Shown piece after piece: positions 8,719 to 16,096 of a stretch of 64,000 nucleotides of DNA. Location of the stretch: assembly GCA_963834725.1 (NCBI GenBank), contig CAWICN010000001.1, positions 5,704,001-5,768,000 of the forward strand, in the 5' to 3' direction. The position numbers were made by a program, and so were the translations under genes. The DNA comes from PALSA-693 sp963834725 (GTDB taxonomy: Bacteria > Actinomycetota > Acidimicrobiia > Acidimicrobiales > Palsa-688). How positions within the stretch are numbered: position 1 is the stretch's first letter; the number at the start of each line of letters is the position of its first letter. Under the pieces are notes generated by a model. It was given only the letters and a program-made list of their open reading frames with translations. It searched no databases and had not been told where the DNA came from.

Positions 8719-10065
8719 TCAGCTGCTACTGATCGGCGTGGCACAGGTTGTGGACAGGCCATACGGCAGGTTCCAGTGGCCGTTCTGGATACCAGCCCAG
8801 AACCAGCAGTGCGGCTGATTCGGCTGTCCCCTCACATACGTCAGCGTCGGCGTCATCCCGCCGAGGTTGGTGGAATGCAATTGATACACTCCGTTGACCA
8901 GCGCTGGTCCCGTCATGGGGTTCGTCGTGCCGACCGCACCCGTCTGGGCGGCCTGGGCGATCAGCAGGCCGGTGGTCCACAGGATGGTCGGCAAGATGCT
9001 GAACTGAGCATTGGTGAGCACGGACGGCGCATATTGCTGAAGGGCTTGGTGATAAGCCGCTGAACCTGGCGTGCTTGTGACGAAGAACGGGATGTTGTCC
9101 TGGGTGCCGAGGAAGCCGTTCCATCCCGGCTTGCCGGCCATCTGCTGCGAGTAGGCGGCTTCGTCGGAGACCTGATGCGGCGTGTATCCCTGTGCGGCGC
9201 AGCTCGCCGCGGCCGCCAGCGTCGGCGCCGGCCCGTCAGCGATAAACATGACGTCCGCTCCTGCACTCTTGGCTGCCAGGCACTGCGCCGTGTAGTTGGG
9301 CGCGGAGGCGAGGATCGCGGCGTTGAAAACGACCGGAATCCCGAACTGCTTGGCCGCGGCCGAGAGAGGCGCCACTGTTTGCTTACACGCCGGGTTCTCG
9401 GCGCAGTAAAGGACGGCCATCTTGTGGCCGCCGACCTTCTGAGCCGCGAGCATGATCTCGTCGAACAGGTAGTACTGGCTAACCGCGGTCTGGAACACAT
9501 CGGTGGCCGCCGCCATCTGCAAGCTGTTGAAGCCTGTGGGGAAGACCGCCACTGGTTGGCTCTTGATGTAGGTGAACCACGCCGCGTCATCCTCGCTGTC
9601 GGAATCGATCAGAGCGACGATATGACTGGCCACCAGGCTTTTGACCTCCGTGAGGGCTACCCCCGGGTTGCCTGGATCTTGCTTTGTGATCAGGTCGACC
9701 GGGTGGCCGTTGACCCCGCCGTGGGCGTTTTGCCAGCTCACCCATGCGTGGACCGTGTCCGTCGTGAGCGACGACGGCTGGTTCAACTGGCCGCAGAGGC
9801 AGATCAAGCCGACTTTGAACGGTGTTCCGGTGGCCTGCTTCGCCGGTAAGCTCCACCAACTGCCCGAAGTCGCCGCGGAGGAACCCGTGGGACTCTGGGT
9901 GCCGCTCGGACTTGTGCCGGGGCTGGCCGTGGTGGCGGAGCCGGCCGATGTGGCGGTACTGGAGGAGTGCTTCGACGAGCCACATGCTCCCGCTAGTAAG
10001 GCAACAACCGCCACCAGACTGGCCAACAGGATCGACTTTCGACCTCTGCGTTCTGTGATCCCCAT
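8719..10065 (-). CDS. HAAT-type extracellular substrate-binding lipoprotein
   Basis: This is the receptor for the importer, a periplasmic-binding-protein-like (LivK family) lipoprotein. I chose ATG at 10065 because a strong GGGGGAGGAG site lies 6 bases upstream and the resulting N-terminus is a lipoprotein signal: RRGRK, hydrophobic stretch, then LLAGAC with the lipidated Cys. The mature protein begins with a Ser/Thr/Gly-rich linker and then the two-lobed binding fold (KVGLICLCGQLNQPS, later DVMFIADGPAPTLAA). Length is about 448 residues. It is transcribed towards livF, from its own promoter, so receptor and transporter levels can be set independently. Confidence 0.87.
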   Translation of the reverse strand: MGITERRGRKSILLASLVAVVALLAGACGSSKHSSSTATSAGSATTASPGTSPSGTQSPTGSSAATSGSWWSLPAKQATGTPFKVGLICLCGQLNQPSSLTTDTVHAWVSWQNAHGGVNGHPVDLITKQDPGNPGVALTEVKSLVASHIVALIDSDSEDDAAWFTYIKSQPVAVFPTGFNSLQMAAATDVFQTAVSQYYLFDEIMLAAQKVGGHKMAVLYCAENPACKQTVAPLSAAAKQFGIPVVFNAAILASAPNYTAQCLAAKSAGADVMFIADGPAPTLAAAASCAAQGYTPHQVSDEAAYSQQMAGKPGWNGFLGTQDNIPFFVTSTPGSAAYHQALQQYAPSVLTNAQFSILPTILWTTGLLIAQAAQTGAVGTTNPMTGPALVNGVYQLHSTNLGGMTPTLTYVRGQPNQPHCWFWAGIQNGHWNLPYGLSTTCATPISSS

Positions 10066-10093
10066 GAAAACTCCTCCCCCTACTTGACGCCAA

Positions 10094-10122
10094 AATTTAT
10101 CAGAGATAGCGTGGCGGAACAA
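10094..10122 (-). promoter_or_regulatory. Promoter for the binding lipoprotein, TTGTTC-N17-TAAATT
   Basis: On the minus strand TTGTTC (10117-10122) is followed after exactly 17 bases by TAAATT (10094-10099), about 30 bases before the start codon of the receptor gene. Spacing is ideal; the hexamers are imperfect. Confidence 0.4.
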
Positions 10123-10333
10123 GGCGCGCGTTTGAGCTCGGGGAGCGCTATCAAGTTGGGGCTTCGGTTCTCGGCTTCGCCGGATTGGCCGGTATGTCAG
10201 CGCGGCCCGAACGCCCCGGTGGCGGCGTGACGGAGCGATCCGCGATCAACGGCAAGCGACTGGTCCAAAAGGCTCCTGGCGGCACGGTCAGTCGCGCCGG
10301 TGATGCTCGTTGGCTTAATGTGGCGGTAGTCTG

Positions 10334-10348
10334 GCGCCTATAGGGCGC
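10334..10348 (-). terminator. Possible hairpin terminator after the 10.4 kb amidohydrolase
   Basis: A short inverted repeat (GCGCC-TATAG-GGCGC) lies about 64 bases beyond the stop of the minus-strand amidohydrolase. It has no clear U-tract, so an intrinsic terminator role is tentative. The rest of 10123-10411 holds no gene I can support. Confidence 0.25.
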
Positions 10349-10411
10349 TAGGCGGCAGGCTTGGGACGGTAGGACGGGACGTTCCGACCGGGGCCGCGAG
10401 GCCATGACGAC

Positions 10412-11299
10412 TTATTCCATCCGGAATGTCTCCAGGGCGTTCTCGCGCATGTAACGGCGCAGAATGCCGGGTCGGAGCGGTAGCTTCAAGGCTTCATCGA
10501 CGCACCGCTGGAACTCTTGAATGGCGTAGTCGGCAGAGAACATCACCTTGTGCTGCGCCCGGGTGTTGAGTGTGTAGATGATCTCCTCGGGGATGTATTT
10601 TGGCACAAACCCGGAGGTCATCAAGCGGAAGTTTGCGTGCTTCTGCAGCAGCGCGACCGTCTCGAGGTGCCACGGGTGGCCGATGTGGGTCGCCACCACC
10701 ATCAATTCCGGGTAGGTCACGCAAACGTCGTCGAGGTCGAGCGGGCACTGGTACTTCGCATACCGCAGCGGACCCGGGAACCCGACGTTGATAACGATCG
10801 GAATGTTCAACTCGATGCACTTGGTGTAAATTGGAAAGCACAGCGCATCGCTCGGTCGCAGGTTGGTCAGGGCCCCCATCATCCGGACGGCGCGGAAGTC
10901 ATAGTCCTTGACGGCGATCTCGACCATGCGGACCGCGTCCATGCGGAGGTTGGGATCGATGTTGCACGTCCCGAAGAGCCGGCCCGGGTAGGCCTGGCAG
11001 ACATCAGCGATCTCCTGACACTTCGACCGGAACTCGTCGAGGGTAATCAGTGCGGTCGTGGGAATTGTCGGCTGTCCGACGATATCGCTCTGAGGGGAGA
11101 AGTTCAGCAAACCCTTTTCGATCCCGGCTGCGGTCATTTTGTTTACCAAATGCTGGGGGGTGACGCCACCGGCGACGTCTGGTGACGACTTGAGGAACCA
11201 TTGCCGGATATTGGGATCCATCTCCTCTTCGGATTGGCGCTCCTTTCTCGGCAGGTTGATGTAGGTATCGACATACTCACCGGGCTCGATTTCAGCCAT
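10412..11299 (-). CDS. Amidohydrolase-2-like protein without the HxH metal motif
   Basis: This 295-residue protein has the amidohydrolase 2 (ACMSD-like) TIM-barrel pattern. Later metal-site or active-site regions are recognisable (VVATHIGHPW and the terminal FSADY). The canonical N-terminal HxH on strand 1 is missing: the equivalent stretch reads VDTYINLP, with Tyr13 and Asn15 where the histidines belong. The family normally performs hydrolysis or non-oxidative decarboxylation with a divalent metal; without HxH the enzyme may bind metal differently or be non-catalytic. Its start overlaps the end of a decayed crotonase gene on the same strand. The family call is good, the function uncertain. 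Confidence 0.75.
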   Translation of the reverse strand: MAEIEPGEYVDTYINLPRKERQSEEEMDPNIRQWFLKSSPDVAGGVTPQHLVNKMTAAGIEKGLLNFSPQSDIVGQPTIPTTALITLDEFRSKCQEIADVCQAYPGRLFGTCNIDPNLRMDAVRMVEIAVKDYDFRAVRMMGALTNLRPSDALCFPIYTKCIELNIPIVINVGFPGPLRYAKYQCPLDLDDVCVTYPELMVVATHIGHPWHLETVALLQKHANFRLMTSGFVPKYIPEEIIYTLNTRAQHKVMFSADYAIQEFQRCVDEALKLPLRPGILRRYMRENALETFRME

Positions 11300-11607
11300 G
11301 GTTATCCTTTCGGTCGCTGGACTCGCTGGGTATGACTCGGGCGGAGTCCTCTGCCGAGAGTCCTCCTGGTGCCCGTATCGACTGGAGCCAGGGCCGATCG
11401 TACAACACGTCGCCGAGTCCGGCGCAGAAGGTGCGGCCGACGCCAGTCACGACGATGGCGCGGATGTCGTCGCGGGCATCGAAAGGCGGCGATGGCGTGA
11501 CGGACCTCGTAGGTCATCCCAAACGTCCAGGCATTCATATGTTCAGGTCGGTTGAGCGTGACTATTCCGATGCGGCCGTCATCTTCGATGGGGATATCGC
11601 GGTACAT
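11292..11607 (-). pseudogene. Decayed enoyl-CoA hydratase (crotonase) N-terminus
   Basis: The first 40 or so residues are a clear crotonase start (GRIGIVTLNRPEHMNAW). Near 11482-11484 (an AAA run on the plus strand) one extra base breaks the frame. If that base is dropped, the protein continues as RDDIRAIVVTGVGRTFCAG, the oxyanion-hole region of the family. Soon after, similarity is lost and a TGA at 11292-11294 ends it, overlapping the amidohydrolase start. About 100 of the usual 260 residues are present, so this is a truncated, frameshifted relic. The junction with the following gene suggests a deletion that fused the two loci. Confidence 0.75.
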
Positions 11608-11669
11608 GGTTCCCTCCTGGTGTGTTTAGGCTTGACGCGGCCTGACGAAGCAGCAAAAATGGGTGCCCC

Positions 11670-12413
11670 GTGGGACGGGAGACCTATCAACCATTGTGGA
11701 CAGCGCCGGCGGCTGAAGTTGCTACGCGGCCGCCGGTCGGATGGCTGCGCGTGGACTGTCATGTACACACGGTGCGGTCGGGCGACGCCATTACCACGCT
11801 CGACGAGCTGGAAGCGAGGGTTGAAGCGGTCGGTATCGACGTGGTGTGCATCACTGACCACCATGAGATCCGGGCTGCAGTCGAGGCACTCCAACGGGAT
11901 CTCGGAGTGCGGGTGATTATCGGCGAGGAGATCCGCACGCCGATCGGGGAGCTCATCGGTCTCTTCCTTCAGGAGCGCATCCCGTACGTCCTGCCGCAAC
12001 ATGAAGTCGTCTCCCGCATACGAAGCCAGGGCGGCATCGTGTACGTACCCCACCCCTATGACCCTATCCGGCACAGCCTTCGGGATGTGGGCCTGCGCGA
12101 GATGTGCGAGAGCGGAGGGGTCGACGCCATCGAAGCCTTTAACGCGAAGGTCGAGCAGGACCATCACAACCGTCTGGCCTGGGACGTGGCCCAGCGCTAC
12201 GAACTGCCCGTCGGGTGTGGTTCTGACGCCCACGATCCGCAGGGGCTTGGGGCGGCATGGGTCGAGATGCCAGACTTCGACGGCCCGGCTGATTTTCTGG
12301 TGTCGCTGACGTCCGGACGGCTAGTGGGCGAGTACCGGCCTCACGCGCCGCGCTTCCTCCCGCGCCCGCTGAAACCCGGTCCCCTCGCAGCGACCCCCGT
12401 CGCGGCTGGCTGA
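11670..12413 (+). CDS. PHP-domain metal-dependent phosphoesterase
   Basis: This 247-residue protein has the full set of PHP motifs: HVHT (31-34), TDHHE, GEE, HPYDP and a terminal GSDAH, which together form a multi-metal site for phosphoester hydrolysis. It lacks any polymerase domain, so it belongs with the free-standing PHP proteins (TrpH/YciV-like or histidinol-phosphatase-like). The start used is a GTG at 11670; no strong ribosome site is evident and a nearby alternative is possible. It is read away from the crotonase relic and stands alone on the plus strand. Substrate unknown. Confidence 0.82.
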   Translation: MGRETYQPLWTAPAAEVATRPPVGWLRVDCHVHTVRSGDAITTLDELEARVEAVGIDVVCITDHHEIRAAVEALQRDLGVRVIIGEEIRTPIGELIGLFLQERIPYVLPQHEVVSRIRSQGGIVYVPHPYDPIRHSLRDVGLREMCESGGVDAIEAFNAKVEQDHHNRLAWDVAQRYELPVGCGSDAHDPQGLGAAWVEMPDFDGPADFLVSLTSGRLVGEYRPHAPRFLPRPLKPGPLAATPVAAG

Positions 12414-12433
12414 AACAAGCCTCTTGCGATTTG

Positions 12434-12487
12434 ACATCGCGCCTCGCGCCTATTTTTCTCCGTGCCGTATCTCGTCAAACGCGATGT
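12434..12487. promoter_or_regulatory. Spaced inverted repeat upstream of the HSL hydrolase
   Basis: ACATCGCG (12434-12441) and its exact complement CGCGATGT (12480-12487) are separated by 38 bases, with a TTGACA overlapping the left arm (12431-12436). It could be an operator pair or an mRNA leader fold; evidence is the repeat alone. Confidence 0.25.
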
Positions 12488-12630
12488 AGTCAGCGCTGCG
12501 AGCCGTGGGCGAGGCGCTTGACGGGACGGTTCGGACCGTCCATACTTGGCATGCCGGGAGCCTCGTCTCGTTGCGCGAGTGCCTACCGGGACAGCTTCTG
12601 CTCGGGAGCCTTTGAGTTCAGGGAGCAAAC

Positions 12631-13662
12631 GTGTCGCTTGGGGAGGATTCAGCCGGGGGAATGAACCCCATGGAGTGCGACGAGGAGTTGCTTCGCTACC
12701 TCGGACAACAGGCCGAGCTCACTCGGGGACGATGGTTTTACCACATGGATCCTGAAGGGGCGCGGGCATTATTTGCAGAGATCAGCAGCGGGCACGGTGA
12801 CGACTCCAGTTTGAAGCGGCCGGTGGGAGCGGTCTCGGACGCCAGTGTCGAGTTCGGGGGCGATGTGATGCGGCTGAAGATCTACCGTCCGCAGGGAGCA
12901 GGACCATTTCCGGTCGTCGTATATTTCCACGGTGGTGGCTTCGTGTTCGGGACGTTGGAGACGTACGATAACACCGTACGGATGATCTGTGCCGAGACCG
13001 ACGCTGTGGTGGTCAGCGTCGACTACCGGCTGGCTCCCGAGCATCGCTTTCCGGTCCCTGTTCAAAGTTGCGCAGCGAGTATCGAGTGGGTGAAGAGCGA
13101 GATTGACGCTTTCGACGGTGACCCTGACGCGGTTGTGACGATGGGCGACTCGGCGGGAGGTAACCTGGTCGCGGCGACCGCGCTGGTATGCGCGGAACGA
13201 GGAATCGGGCTAACAGGACAGGTGGTCCACTATGGCCCGATGGTGCACGTCGACCATGCGGTAGCTGCCGGCACGAGGGGCTGGCCAGCCCGGGACCAGC
13301 GGTTCGGCCCGATGTTCGAATCGATGTCGTGGTACTGGAATCACTACTGCGCAGAGTCCAAAGATGGTCTTGACCCTATTGCCAGCCCGGCGCTGGCCAC
13401 GGATGTGGCGGCTGCGCCGCCGGCGTTGATCGCAGCGGGCATGCTCGACACCTTGAACGAGGAGTGCGTTGCCTACGGCCGGCGCCTACAAGAATGCGGG
13501 GTGCCCACTCTTGTGACCGAGTATCCCCGCCTGACGCACGGCTACCTCCAGCACGGTTGGTTGCCCGCGGGTACTCGAAGCACCCGCGCCTATGAAGCGA
13601 CTATCGAGAGTTGTGACAATGTCAAGAAGCTTCTGCGGGGCATCCCCCTCGCTGCCCCATAA
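12631..13662 (+). CDS. HSL-family alpha/beta hydrolase
   Basis: This roughly 343-residue cytoplasmic esterase shows HGGGFVFG (oxyanion hole), DYRLAPEHRFP, and the nucleophile elbow GDSAGG. The catalytic Asp is probably in MLDTLNEE and the His in LTHGYLQHG. Unlike the 1541-2515 esterase it keeps the standard HGGG. The GTG at 12631 has AGGGAG six bases upstream; an ATG at 12670 with GGGGGA nine bases upstream is an equally good start. It is followed at 42 bases by the luciferase-like oxidoreductase in the same direction, so it may open the catabolic operon that runs to 23 kb. Confidence 0.87.
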   Translation: MSLGEDSAGGMNPMECDEELLRYLGQQAELTRGRWFYHMDPEGARALFAEISSGHGDDSSLKRPVGAVSDASVEFGGDVMRLKIYRPQGAGPFPVVVYFHGGGFVFGTLETYDNTVRMICAETDAVVVSVDYRLAPEHRFPVPVQSCAASIEWVKSEIDAFDGDPDAVVTMGDSAGGNLVAATALVCAERGIGLTGQVVHYGPMVHVDHAVAAGTRGWPARDQRFGPMFESMSWYWNHYCAESKDGLDPIASPALATDVAAAPPALIAAGMLDTLNEECVAYGRRLQECGVPTLVTEYPRLTHGYLQHGWLPAGTRSTRAYEATIESCDNVKKLLRGIPLAAP

Positions 13663-13704
13663 TCGTTCGTACCCGACAGTCACGGAAAGGAACAACCAAG
13701 AAAT

Positions 13705-14796
13705 ATGGACATCAGCTTGATTTATGAGCTCGAAACTAATGACAACTCCGAGGAAAGCGTCAGGCGCCGGTACTTCGAGTGTCTCGAGGAAGTTAAGCTC
13801 GCCGATGCCTTGGGATACAAGACTGTCTGGTTCACCGAGCATCATTTTCTCGACCGCTTTTCCTACAGTTCGGCGCCTGAGTTGTGGCTGGCCTATCTAG
13901 CGGCGAACACCAAGAACATCCGGCTTGGGCATGGCATTGTGCTCCTGCCGTTCAATATCAACCACCCCCTACGTGTGGCCGAGCGAGCTGCGGTGCTCGA
14001 TCTGATCTCCAACGGGCGGCTGGATTTCGGCGGTGGCCGAGCCATCTCCGACAGCGAATTGTCGGCTTTCGATGTCGACCCCGAGGTTACCCGGCCGCAG
14101 TGGTTGGAGACCTTGCGGATGTTGCCGAAGATGTGGACTCAGCAGGAATTTAGCTGGGATAGCGACCTGATCAAGATCCCACCGCGGATGGTAATTCCCA
14201 AGCCCGTACAGAAGCCCCATCCCCCCATGCACGTGTCCTGCACGCAGCCGTCGTCCATCGAGATCGCCGCCGACAACGGAATCGGTGTCCTCGGGTTTGG
14301 AATCGGACAGGACCAGTCCAACGACTACGTGAAGATGTACAAGGAACGGATCCAGCACTGTACGCCGATCGGCGAGTTCGTCAACAATCGCTTCAATCTA
14401 TTTGTGACGGCAATGTGCGCACCCACCGACGACGAAGCTATCGCGCTTCGTGGCCCTGACTTCACCATGTACAACGAAGCGGTTCGGCAGCTATTCACAC
14501 CCTGGCTGGATGGAAAGGCGCCCGCCTCGTACTCATGGTTCATGGATTACTGGGCGGAGCACTACAAGATAATGAAGGAGACGAAGATCGAGGACATCGT
14601 CGCGGCGGGAGGCGCGATGATCGGGAGTCCCGATACCTGCCTCAATGTCATCAACTACCTCGCCGACGCTGGTGTAGACGAGATTATGCTCTTTATGCAG
14701 AGCTATACCACCAAGCACGAAGACGTGATGCGATCCATCCGCCTGATTGCCGAGGAAGTAATGCCCAAGGTGAAGCAAACTGCTGTAGTTGCCTGA
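13705..14796 (+). CDS. Luciferase-like (LLM) flavin-dependent oxidoreductase
   Basis: This 363-residue TIM-barrel protein is of the bacterial-luciferase superfamily (FMN or F420). The family signatures WFTEHHFLD near residue 50 and the strand with RLGHGIVLLPFNINHPLRVAE near 80-100 are clear, and SNGRLDFGGGR follows. Family members act as monooxygenases or F420-dependent dehydrogenases or reductases. An AAGGAAC ribosome site precedes the ATG. It sits directly before acyl-CoA dehydrogenase and CoA-transferase genes, so it could activate the substrate that enters that path. Cofactor and substrate cannot be read. Confidence 0.85.
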   Translation: MDISLIYELETNDNSEESVRRRYFECLEEVKLADALGYKTVWFTEHHFLDRFSYSSAPELWLAYLAANTKNIRLGHGIVLLPFNINHPLRVAERAAVLDLISNGRLDFGGGRAISDSELSAFDVDPEVTRPQWLETLRMLPKMWTQQEFSWDSDLIKIPPRMVIPKPVQKPHPPMHVSCTQPSSIEIAADNGIGVLGFGIGQDQSNDYVKMYKERIQHCTPIGEFVNNRFNLFVTAMCAPTDDEAIALRGPDFTMYNEAVRQLFTPWLDGKAPASYSWFMDYWAEHYKIMKETKIEDIVAAGGAMIGSPDTCLNVINYLADAGVDEIMLFMQSYTTKHEDVMRSIRLIAEEVMPKVKQTAVVA

Positions 14797-14902
14797 CAAT
14801 TTGCCTGGACGTCGTCGGTGTCAGGTCCCATTTGTCGCCGGGATGGACGGGTCTGGCGCCGTCGACGTCATTGGTCGATCGCTTATCTGATTTAACGGAG
14901 CG

Positions 14903-16096
14903 GTGAGGTTACTGGGAATGAAGGGTCTTACCACGGGGTTCCAATTGTCGGACCGGCAGGTGGAGATGCTGGACGAGTTGAAGCGGTACCTGGATCGAAC
15001 CTTTCCGCCAGAGCATGAGGGTGTGGGGGGAGCGACGCCGGAGTGGTTCGATGACGATGAGTTTGAGTGGGTCAGGCTGTTTAATCGTCAGCTGTATGAT
15101 GACGGGTGGCTGGTGCCTCATTGGCCGGCGAAGTATGGCGGACGGGGGTTTACTCCCGTTGATCAGATGTTGATTCGCGAGGAGCTAGCGTATCGGCGGG
15201 TGCCGATTGCGAACGCCAACGGACTGGATATGCTGGCTCCGATCCTGTTGCGGTTTGGGACGGAGCAGCAGCGTGAGGCGCATTTGCGGAAAATTGCCCG
15301 CATGGAGGAGTTGTGGTGTCAGGGATATTCTGAGCCGGACGCCGGTTCAGATTTGACGCATTTGCGGACGACCGCGCGGCGCGATGGGGAGATGTATGTT
15401 GTTAATGGCAGTAAGATCTGGACGGGGCACGCAGTCCGGGCGGATTGGATGATTTTGTTGTGCCGTACAGATCCGGAGCAGAAAGGAAGCAAGGGGCTTA
15501 GCTTGTTGTTGGTGGATCTACATGAGACCGAGGGTGTGGAGATCCATCCGATTCGCTCGATGACAGGGCGGGTGACATTTTGTCAGGAGTATTTCAGGGA
15601 TGCTCATGTGCCGGTGGAGAATTTGGTAGGCCCTGAGCACGAGGGATGGATCGCCGCCGGGACGTTGTTGGATCACGAGCGAGCGGGCGTCGGGAATATG
15701 GCGAAGTACCGGAGGATCCTGGATGATTTACTGGTAGTGGTGGCGGAGCAGGGGGGGGTGGGGCAGCCGACGGCGGTGGAAATCGGACAGCTGGTGGAGC
15801 GGGTAGAGGCCGCTCGGGCCATGGCATATGAGACGGCAGAGTTTATGGAGAGAGGTGAGGGATTTCCGCCCCATATGCCATCGGTCTTGAAGCTGTATGG
15901 GTCGATGGTCAGCCGCCGGCTGGTTGAGGTAGCGTCGGAAGTGCTGGGATTGGAGGTGGCAGACTATCATCTTCCGGATCGGCGCTGGGATTTCTGGGAC
16001 GAGTTTATGTTCGATATTCCGCATGCGATCGCGGGTGGGAGCAACGAGATACAGCACGATATCATCGCTACCCGTCATTTTGGCATCGCTCGATGA
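14903..16096 (+). CDS. Acyl-CoA dehydrogenase, subunit of a likely pair
   Basis: This 397-residue acyl-CoA dehydrogenase oxidises an acyl-CoA to an enoyl-CoA with FAD. The mid-domain motif GYSEPDAGSDL and the C-terminal AGGSNEIQHDII are standard. It resembles the actinobacterial catabolic type that includes steroid dehydrogenases FadE26-FadE34. The start may be GTG 14903 or ATG 14918. Its stop overlaps the next start in ATGA (16093-16096), indicating coupled translation with the CoA-transferase. A second, differently built acyl-CoA dehydrogenase follows at 18285, and the two could form a mixed tetramer. Codon use here is unusual: many TTG, GGG and GTG codons compared with C-ending neighbours. 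Confidence 0.9.
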   Translation: MRLLGMKGLTTGFQLSDRQVEMLDELKRYLDRTFPPEHEGVGGATPEWFDDDEFEWVRLFNRQLYDDGWLVPHWPAKYGGRGFTPVDQMLIREELAYRRVPIANANGLDMLAPILLRFGTEQQREAHLRKIARMEELWCQGYSEPDAGSDLTHLRTTARRDGEMYVVNGSKIWTGHAVRADWMILLCRTDPEQKGSKGLSLLLVDLHETEGVEIHPIRSMTGRVTFCQEYFRDAHVPVENLVGPEHEGWIAAGTLLDHERAGVGNMAKYRRILDDLLVVVAEQGGVGQPTAVEIGQLVERVEAARAMAYETAEFMERGEGFPPHMPSVLKLYGSMVSRRLVEVASEVLGLEVADYHLPDRRWDFWDEFMFDIPHAIAGGSNEIQHDIIATRHFGIAR

